From positions 37,207,974 to 37,271,973 of the forward strand of contig JAOANR010000009.1 in assembly GCA_030278955.1 (NCBI GenBank): a DNA stretch of 64,000 bases. Reading direction: 5' to 3'. The position numbers and the translations under genes were made by a program. Positions 55,629 through 64,000 of the stretch are shown piece after piece (the first letter of the stretch is position 1; each line of letters starts with the position of its first letter). The notes under the pieces were generated by a model. It saw nothing but the letters and a program-made list of their open reading frames with translations, was not told the DNA's origin and searched no databases. This DNA is from Hygrophila difformis (taxonomy: Eukaryota > Streptophyta > Magnoliopsida > Lamiales > Acanthaceae).

Positions 55629-56501
55629 TTGATTAAGACTTCTTAGCTCCTAATTAGGTTGTTTAGTCTTGGTTTGAATGCATTGTGCAATTTCTTTGCC
55701 ATTTTTCATATTTTCAGAAAATACCCCAAAAAAAAGGTCACCCCAAAGTGTTTGTTGAAATGCCAAAGTTGATTTTCTTGGCAATTTGAGTGCTTGATAC
55801 TTATATGCTTTTGATAGCTTGTTTTATGATTGATAGCATAGGAAGTTGTTGAAAGACCAAAAAAAAAAAAAGAAGAAGAAAAAGAAGAAGAAGAAGAAGA
55901 AGAAGAAGAAGAAGAAGAAGAAGAAGAAGAAGAGTTCTTACAAAAAAAAAAGAAATGATATAAACCGTTGGCTTATGGTTCCTATGATCTATCAAGAGCC
56001 AAACAGTTGAAGTTCCATCAACAATATTTTGATAGTGGAATTTCCCTAAAATTGTGAGACCAAACGGTTTAAAAGGCATTAGAGCATAAAAGCCAAATTC
56101 TATTAAAAAAAGAAGAAGATGAAGAAGAAGAAGAAGAAGTTGAATACTCACCTAGTATGAGTTGTGTGGTTCAATTCTTTGTGGGGTTGACATTATCCAT
56201 CCATGAACCAATTTGAGCCTCACTAGCCTTTCTTGTTTAGCTTTACCTAGGAACTTCTTTAAATGCATTTGTGAATCATCATCTCATCCCTGCTTGATAA
56301 TTGTATGTTCGAATCTTGTGAATTTGGTGTGAACGACTCTAGGATTGAGGGTGATCAACTAAAGGGGAAAATTTGAGGGTTGTGTGAGAAGAAAAGACAG
56401 TTGTGAGGTATAGCTTAGGCATATATCTTCTCATCTCTGTCCCATACTTCTTACTTTTTATATTTTGAGTTTTTTATGATCTTATAAAGCTTGGAGTTGC
56501 T
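55629..56501 (+). repeat. Element G leader with (GAA)n tracts
   Basis: Long GAA runs at about 55871-55935 and 56108-56140. No supported ORF; the leucine-rich reverse ORF is only the complement of these repeats. Confidence 0.7.
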
Positions 56502-57079
56502 ATGGCGGACGGTTCGAGTGTTGGTATCGGAAAGAAGGTTACTTTGGAGGAAATGTGTGAGCAGTTAGCTCATGTGATGGCAGTGCTAGGAGGATTCAGA
56601 AATCACATAGCCATGATGGAAGAACAAAATAGGGCAAGGGATACGGTGAATCAACCTCCAAGAAGAAGGAGATGGGAGGAGGAAGAAAGGGGAGAGGACT
56701 TGAATCAATTAGATGATTATGATGATTTGGGAGAAGAATCGGAAGGACAAGACTCATATGATAGAAAAGAGTTCAGAGGGGGAAACCGGCAAGTTCCACA
56801 AAGGAGAAATAACAACAACTTTAATACCAACTATGAGTCACTATCCCACCCTTCGATGGATCAAGTGACCTCGATGTGTATCTCAATTGGGAAAAGAAGA
56901 TGGAGCTGTTCTTTTTACAAACACCTATGTCGGAGAATGAGAAAGTTAGATGTAACATCTTGGAGTTCACAGGATATGCTTTAGAATGGTGGCAACATAG
57001 AGAGCTCGAGGCTAGGAGAGGAGCTATTGGGAGAATTATCACTTGGAATGGTTTGAAAGTGGCAATGAAGGAGAGGTTT
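56502..57079 (+). pseudogene. gag: Element G Gag, N-terminal part, cut by element E
   Basis: MADGSSVGIGKKVTLEEM begins a charged N-terminus. After a one-base shift near 56840 the capsid-like domain reads PPFDGSSDLDVYLNWEKKME, then CNILEFTGYALEWWQ and TWNGLKVAMKERF. This matches Ty3-type Gag. The frame is interrupted at 57080 by the element E LTR; the remainder is not in the window. Confidence 0.82.
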
Positions 57080-59868
57080 TGTAACACCCGAGAAAAAAAC
57101 AAATTCAAATTGTTTTGAACTACGTCATGACTTGATCCCTTCACAGGGTACGTAGGCAGCTTGGAACTAATTTCTAAGTTCAGTCACAAAATAAATCACA
57201 AATTAAATTACTAATTAAATCACAAGATCGATCGCAAGGACGATAGGAGGAGTTGGAACTAACTTAACTAGACTAATTAGGGCACGGGAATGTTACGAGC
57301 GATAAGCCGAACTCGTAACAAGTTTAAGGTAAAGATTCCGAACCGGAGATGACCCGAGGAGTCGAGCCAACACGTAGAGGATAGAAAACCGATAGAGGAA
57401 AGGAAGAAAAGACCCGACGGACCACGCGGACCGCCGAACCGGCCGGTCCGGCCGGCCCGCGCTCGCCGCGCGGAAGGCAGAGTCACGACTCCAGGCCTGG
57501 TCACGCGTGCTCCGCGCGGGCAAAGCCTTAGGTGCGCGTCACCAGCGCGCCAGAGGTGCAGAAGGTGTAAACTTTCCTTCCATGGCGATTTTTTTGCCAA
57601 AATTAACACCCCCTTCGCTGGTAATCGGATCTCAGCCTTGGGGAAGGCTTAAGAATACCCTAGGGGCGCCCTAAACCCTAAACTTTCAGAGAACACTTCC
57701 TACACTCCCTCAATTTCCTCTCCAAGTTCAAAACTCCTTCGACACCACTTTCCGGCGAGTATTCCGGCGACGACGGGACGACCGAGACAAGCCCCTGACC
57801 TCTAGACCCTTGGTAAGCTATGGTATAATGTTTTAGTTTGTCCATACAACTTAGAAACTCGAAATCTAACCCTTTTCCTTTGCTACGATTTCACGTAGGG
57901 AAACGAACAAAAAGCGATCGGAGAAGTTGGCCGTTTGTCGCGACCCTAGGACATCCGGAAACCCCTTCCAGCGACCCTAATCTCTAACTAAGTAAGTTAA
58001 GACCTTACTCACAAATTTTTGTGGTTTATTGTTGTTTAAAACTCGAGATCTAGATACGTAACAAAAATCGCTTTTCAAAAACCCTATTTTCGTCCAATTT
58101 CAAAAACTCGCCTAAAACTCGACTTTCGGGAATTCAAACCGAAAACTTTTCAACATAGATTTTGTTCCTAAGACTTTAATCTATCATGTGTCCAAATTTC
58201 AGCCATTGAGATTAAGATTTGCTATTCCAAATCACGCCGTAAACGTTCTGTGACAAACAGAACATTTAAAACTGTTGAGAGATTTTCTTATTCGACTTGA
58301 TGCATGTTTTTCACCCATTTTTAGAATGATTCAACTTTGCATTTCTAAACAAAAGTTATAGATAATTGTGTCTAGATTATGCATATAAAATTTCATGAAT
58401 TTTGGAGTTCATTTGATATGTCAAATTGGTCGAATTTCAGAACTGTTTTAAAATCCCTTTGGAGTCCGCGCGTATACAGCGTGTTGTGGTCGATTTTTGA
58501 ATATCTAAAATTCATTATTTCCAAAATCTTAAAAAATGAAAGTTGGTTATTAATGTGTTGAGTATCTTCTGTAAAAATTTCGGATCAAGTGGCTTTGAAA
58601 TGAATTTTTAATCGGCGTCGCACGAACCTGTGACGAAATCAGTTTTTGAGACAGAAATTAATTTTTGTAAAGAACTCAAATTTTGACTCACTTCGAAACC
58701 TTATTTCCAAAAACTTAAAACATGAAAGTTGTTCGTGAGTGTGTTTTCGAACTACTGAATTTCAGAATTTTTGGTGTAAAGATGAATTTTTAATTAAGAA
58801 AGGCATAAACTGCGTCAAATCGGATTTTTCGAACTTGAGAAAACTCGAACTACGAAACGCGATATCGAATATTTTGATAACTTTGAAATACGAACTTTCA
58901 AAAAGTCCCGTTCACTAGGCTGAGCTGATCTTCATGCTAATCATTATCTTTGAGACTGCCTCGTTAGTGGTCTCCTTACTATCTGAGATTGCCTCGTTAG
59001 TGGTCTCCTTACTATCTGAGATTGCCTCGTTAGTGATCTCGCGCGCTGTGTTTTGGATCGTCTCGTTAGTGGTCCTACTATCTTTTGAGACTGCCTCGTT
59101 AGTGGTCTCCCATTATTGTGGACTGCCTCGTTAGTGGTCCTATGTTGAGATTGCCTCGTTAGTGATATCCCGGTATGGTGTCATCTTCTTAGTTTGCGGG
59201 ATAAAATATAAAAGACTTGTGTGAGTGTTTAGTTATGCTTAAATCCTATTTACCATGTTTTTAAATTATGCATTTAAATTACGTTCTTAAATTATGCTTT
59301 TAAATTACGCTTTTAAATTAAGTCCTTTAATTATGTATTCTCGTCTTGAATAAATTAAGCATGTTTTTCCGCTGCGAATAAAATAGGGATTTTTAAGTTA
59401 ATGCATGACAGTGAAATCTTTGGTTTAAACACATGTAACCCCTCAAATTGTTAGTTAGGGATTAACTTACTCGGTACATTTTTATACTGATAAACCGTTG
59501 TCATTTTTCTTTTACAGAGTATGTCGAGTAACGCATGCGCATGCACATGCACATGGGGGGAACATTTATGAACATTTTCAATTTCTGCATCGTACTACTG
59601 TTTTACCGCATCTGTTAAACCCGAGGATTTGGCCATGTTGGCCGTGATTACTTTCCGCTGCATTTACTCTATTTTCGCGCATGATGATTATTACTATCGT
59701 ATTTTGAATTAAGTATTATTAATTTCCGGACTCAATTGTTGAAATGTTTTTAAATCTTTTACGTACCCGTAAGCCTTGCATTTCCTTAGTGAGCTCGGAA
59801 AGCCGTGTCTTGCTAGGGAGATGTGGCAGTGACATCCCGGCCTGGGTTATCAAATCCGGGGTGTTACA
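57080..59868 (+). mobile_element. Element E: 5' LTR of a chromovirus
   Basis: TGTAACACCCGAG to CCGGGGTGTTACA, 2789 bases. A GC-rich dyad cluster lies at about 57415-57560 (ACCGGCCGGTCCGGCCGG and GCGCGCC arms). The last part resembles the LTR remnant at 30391-30795. Confidence 0.87.
58945..59170 (+). repeat. CCTCGTTAGTGGTC tandem repeat in element E LTR
   Basis: About seven units of 25-40 bases sharing TGCCTCGTTAGTGGTCTC. The inverted F LTR has the same repeat at about 62465-62690. Confidence 0.88.
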
Positions 59869-59871
59869 AGT

Positions 59872-59883
59872 TGGTATCAGAGC
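59872..59883 (+). other. Primer binding site of element E
   Basis: TGGTATCAGAGC, three bases after the LTR. Confidence 0.9.
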
Positions 59884-60227
59884 CCGGAAAGTTTTTGAAG
59901 CTACTACTATTATTTTAAACCACTATTTTAAACCCAAGTATTATTTTTAATTTTATTATTTTTGACTACTAGTATTAGTAGCCCAAAAGCTTATTTTTGC
60001 ATAGCCCAATATCTTAGCCAAAGAAATATTAAATTTTTTTTTGGCCCACTATAGAGGCCCAATTTTTATTCTTACCCATGTAGTAGATTCATTTTAAAAT
60101 ACATGGATAGATTAAATTTTAATTAGGGAGGGGACTTGCACTTGCATGTTACATATAGATTTAAATTCGTGCATAACTAATCTTGCCTAACACATGTTCC
60201 AACTCTAACTTACCTTGTTGACATTAG

Positions 60228-60626
60228 ATGGCCGAACCAAATGCAAACATGATCAACATGATGGTAAAACTGATGAATGCGTACCTCGAGTCCCAACAAC
60301 ATATCAATTATTTCAAGACGCGGGTAGGACAGTTGGAGGGTAACCTGGCCCATGTGGGTCACCTTAGGGAAACAGACCATCACCACATAACCCAGCTGCA
60401 GGAGCAAGTCACACAGCTCCAAGCCTAAGTGGCCCAGCTCCAAGACAAGGGGGATGACTTGGAGGAGCAGGTAGAGACCCTGGGCTGGGAACTGACTAAC
60501 CTAGCCCAGGACGCGGATGAGGCGGTTCTTCAGAACCCGGGGCCTGCCCCCAATGTCGCTATGCCCATCGACGTGTCGAGCGATGAGGATGATCCCATCA
60601 AGGCCGAGCCTACCCACTCGTTTTAG
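60228..60626 (+). pseudogene. Element E leader ORF (coiled coil), one in-frame stop
   Basis: MAEPNANMINMMVKLMNAYLE, then LEGNLAHVGHLRETDHHHITQLQEQV. A TAA at 60426-60428 interrupts, and the same frame continues (VAQLQDKGDDLEEQVETLGWEL) into an acidic tail (SSDEDDPIKAEP) ending at 60626. Sequence, order and position match the leader ORF of element D. No gag follows; element E is truncated within about 150 bases. Confidence 0.75.
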
Positions 60627-61482
60627 ACCTAGTGATCCAGCTACGCATTATTAGCAGTATATTTTCCTTTCCGAACTATTAGCAGCACTCATATTTCTAT
60701 TTCAAATGCTTGTAACCAATAAAAGTTTTTCTCTGGAGGAATAAAATTACAAGCTTTTATCTTATATGCAAGGACATCTAAATTGTCCCTCATATTTTAT
60801 TAATTACGTTGATGCAACTCCATTGAATAAAGGAATAAAGTAAAAATAAATAAATAATATAAATACATATTATAGACTTAATAGTAAATAAGGGAATATC
60901 CAACCCTAAAACCTAGACCAAAAAAAAAAAGTGGACAGGTTACTGTTCGGAAAAAAAAAGGGGATAGAGAACAACCCCCAACAACAACAAACAATACACT
61001 AAGTTCCAACAAACTCGACTAACAGATCCCAGTAAGTTGATACCTATTAACACTATTCTTTATTTAATAAAATTTTCTCCTTACCAGCAGTTATTTATTT
61101 AACATATATATATATATATATATATATATCTATTTAAATTCTACCCTGTATACCTTATCACATTAGTTCACATAATTCCCTTGAAGCGGCTTAGTCCCAC
61201 AACGATACAAGTATCGATTGGGCAACCCACACACATATAGATGCGATAGGAAGGTAACAGTAAATCCAGAACATCTCGAACCATAAACTAGACAGAACAA
61301 TTAAACCATGTTTCTAAACAGCAACAAACAACTAACACAAGTCAAACACATAACTAGGCAATAACACAACGGAAATATAAACCATGAATCCCAGTCAACA
61401 GAAACGTCCTCATAAGGAGGAAACTAAACAAAGTACGTCTGATACAAAACCTAAACGAAATAGCAAATATGAAAGAAAAACA
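60627..61482. other. No gene; truncated leader and AT-rich sequence
   Basis: AATAAA-containing text near 60717, A-rich tracts, and an (AT)n run at about 61104-61129. The end of element E lies somewhere here without a clear signal. Confidence 0.5.
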
Positions 61483-61796
61483 TCACTGATCGGGAGGCGG
61501 AAACTGCCGACGCATGTAGTCGTCCATATGCCGCACATAGACGTACATGTCGGACATGGTGGCCTGCTGCTGAGCCTGCCTCGTAGCGAACGAGTCCATG
61601 CGGGCCTGGTAGAAGTCAATCTAGCGTCTATGGCATCATAACGAGCCTGCCCAGCTGCAAACCCGGCATCCATACCGACCCGCATCTCCTGCATCATCTG
61701 CAGCATCTGAGCCATCTCGTGGCCCTGAGGCGCCACTGCAGGAGGTGGAACTACCGGAGGAGGGGGTGGCTGCTCCGGTGGTACGACAAGGATCAA
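61483..61796 (-). pseudogene. C-terminal fragment of a retrotransposon ORF (unassigned)
   Basis: Minus strand: a proline-rich stretch, MAQMLQMMQEMRVGMDAGF and ARYDAIDAR. After a one-base shift near 61622 come FYQARMDSFATRQAQQQ and RHMDDYMRRQFPPPDQ, then TGA at 61483. Such Q/M-rich helical tails are common at the end of plant-transposon ORFs near Athila/Tat gag. It abuts the F LTR. Confidence 0.45.
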
Positions 61797-61802
61797 GCCG
61801 CC

Positions 61803-64000
61803 TGTAACACCCCGGATTTGATAACCCAGGCCGGGATGTCACCGCCGCATTTCCTAGCAAGACACGGCTTCCCGAGCTCGCTAAGGAAACGCAAGGCTTG
61901 TGGGTATGGAAAAGATTTAAAACATTTCAAGATTTAGTCCGGAAATTTATAATACTTAGTACGATAGTAGAAATTATCACGTGCGGAAAATAAATAAAGT
62001 AAGTGCAGCGGAAAGTAAAATCACGGCCAACATGGCCAAATCCTCGGGTTTAACAGACCCGGTAAAAACAGTACGATGCAGAAATTTAAAATGTCCATTA
62101 TGATTTCCCCCAAGTGCATATGCAATGCGTCACTCGACGTACTCTGAAAAAAAGAAATGACAACGGTTGTCAGTATAAAAATATACTGAGTAAGTTAATC
62201 CCTAACTACAAATAAAAGGGGTTACAAGTGTTTAAACTAAAGATTTCGCTTACCGTACGGGAATTTAAAAATACATGATTTATTTGCAGCGGAAAATCAT
62301 GATTAAAGAACTTAATTTAAAAAGCGAAATTTAGAGCATAAATTAAGATGCGTAAATTTTAAATGCATAATTAAAGACAGGATAAATACGATTTAAGCAT
62401 AATGAAACACTCACACGAGTCTTTTACTTTTCATCCCGTAAACTAAGAAGAGGACACCATACCGGGAGATCACTAACGAGGCAATCTCAACATAGGACCA
62501 CTAACGAGGCAGTCCAAACAATGGGAGACCACTAACGAGGCAGTCTCAAAGATAGTAGGACCACTAACGAGGCGATCCACAAAGATAGTAGGACCACTAA
62601 CGAGGCGATCCACAAATACAGCGCGCGAGATCACTAACGAGGCAATCTCAGATAGTAAGGAGACCACTAACGAGGCAGTCTCAAAGATAATGATAGTATG
62701 AAGATCGGCTCAGCCTAGTGAACGGGATTTTTCGAAAGTTCGTATTTCAAAGTTATCAAATGATCGATATCACGTTTTCATAGTTCGAGTTTTCTCAAGT
62801 TCGAAAAATCCTATTCGAGGCAGTTTACGCCTTTCTTAATTTAAAATTCGTCCTTTCTCCAAAAATTCTGAAATTTTTACAGTAATTCAAAAACACACAT
62901 ACGAACAACTTTCATGTTTTAAGTTTTTGGAAATAAGGTTCCGAAGTGAGTTGAAATCCGAGTTTGTTGCAAAGAATAATTTACGTCTCAAAAACCGTTT
63001 TCGTCACAGGTTCGTGCAACGCCGATTAAAAATTCATTTCAAAACCAATCGATGTGAAATTTTTACAGTAACTACACGACACACTAAGGAGCAACTTTCA
63101 TGTTTTAAGTTTTTGGAAATAATGAATTCTTGGTACTCAAAAATCGAGTGCAACTCACTGCATACTCATGGCCCTTAAAACGAATTCAAAACAGTTCTAA
63201 AACCTTGGCCGTTTGACATATCAAATGAACACCAAAATTCGTGAAATTTTGTAGGCATAATCTAGACACAATTATCTACAACTTTTGTTTAGAAATGCAA
63301 AGTTAAATCATTCGAAAAATGGGTGAAAAACATGCATCAAGTTGAATGAAGGAATCTGTCACAGATTTAAATTGTTCGGTTCAATACAGAAAGTTCATGG
63401 CGAAAATTGGGATAGCAAAACTTAATGTCAACGGCTGAAATTTGGCCACAAGATAGATAAAGGTGTTAGGAACAACTTTTATGTTGAAAAGTTTTCGGTT
63501 TGAATTCCCGAAGGTCGAGTTTTTGGCGAGTCTTTAAAATTGGACGAAAATAGGGTTTTTGAAAACCGATTTTTGTTACAAGCCTATATCTCAAGATTTA
63601 AACAACAAACAACCACGAAAATTTGTGAGTAAGGTTTTAACTTACTTAGGATGATGATAGGGTCGCTGGATTGGGTTTCCGGACGTCCTAGGGTCACGAC
63701 GAACGGCCAACTTCTCCGATCGCTTTTTGTTCGTTTTCCGACGGAGAATCGTAGTAAGGAAATAGCGTTAGAATTCGAGTTTCTGAGACTTATGGACGAA
63801 TTGAAACTTTGTACAATAGCTTACCAAGAGTCTAGAGGGCAGGGCTTGGTTCCTTTCGCCTTGCCGTCGCCGGAATTCTTGCCGAAAAGTGAGTTCGGAG
63901 AGGTTTCGACTTGGAGAGGAGTTTTGGAGGTGTTTAGGGTTAGGTTTTCTGAGAGTGAGGGGGAGGGGCGCCCCAAATCTGATCTTATGCCCTTCCCCAT
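61803..64000 (-). mobile_element. LTR F: inverted relative of the element E LTR (runs off the window)
   Basis: Starts TGTAACACCCCGGATTTG, the complement of the element E LTR end, and matches E in inverted order through the CCTCGTTAGTGG repeats and the U5-like text to the window end. No primer site lies at its left side, so it is a solo LTR or the 3' LTR of an element to the right. Confidence 0.82.

Noticed and set aside
55801..56151. Leucine-rich reverse ORF (and a similar one at 15573-15830)
   Set aside because: Poly-leucine or isoleucine arises from GAA and AAT microsatellites read on the other strand.

Overview
This is nuclear DNA of a flowering plant, probably a eudicot; I cannot name the species. 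The evidence is Athila-type and chromodomain (Tekay/Del-like) Ty3 retrotransposons, a Ty1-copia element, Stowaway and Mutator-type DNA transposons, an L1-type LINE, and one spliced host gene for a heavy-metal-associated isoprenylated protein. Almost everything else is transposon inserted into transposon. I found no rRNA, tRNA or CRISPR.

Region 1 (1-28842, minus strand) is one large Athila-like element, called B here. Its 5' LTR is 26092-28842, with a tRNA-Asp-type primer site at 26074-26091. Degenerate gag and pol follow (25852-20274). After pol come an LTR-like promoter block and an F-box-type gene, and the surviving part of the 3' LTR is 590-1742. The F-box gene has a TATA box at 19491-19500, a 38-nt exon 1, an intron, and exon 2 starting at 17888. 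A second element, A (3687-17481, plus strand, chromovirus), landed inside exon 2 with target duplication ACATT. Removing A and one duplication restores a continuous 236-codon frame. A itself took a 3.3-kb Athila-type solo LTR in its leader ORF (6197-9511, duplication CCTTC) and a Stowaway MITE in its 3' LTR.

Region 2 (28848-31336) holds LTR fragments around a LINE endonuclease fragment, which is interrupted by a second 190-bp copy of the same Stowaway MITE.

Region 3 (31337-50291) is a probable Pack-MULE with long inverted ends and a captured LRR receptor-kinase fragment. A copia element (31787-36295, duplication CCATC) interrupts the kinase fragment. A TRIM (36687-49937, TTGGA) also sits in it. 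The TRIM holds an Athila-type solo LTR (36736-49387, TATAA), which holds a young, nearly intact chromovirus D (37174-48336, TCTTG).

Region 4 (50292-54540) carries the host HIPP gene (four exons, 369 aa), a 1.05-kb non-autonomous MULE with a perfect 9-bp duplication, and a PIF/Harbinger transposase remnant.

Region 5 (54541-64000) has the 5' part of a Ty3 element (G) whose gag is cut by chromovirus E, a stretch without a recognisable gene, and an inverted LTR of the same family as E (F) that runs off the window.

Three patterns stand out. An F-box cargo ORF is intact inside an element whose gag-pol is broken. Three different chromoviruses each carry a coiled-coil leader ORF between primer site and gag. 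Arrays of dyad-symmetric, CpG-containing repeats lie just upstream of the TATA box in several unrelated LTR families. All counts of mismatches and repeats were made by eye.
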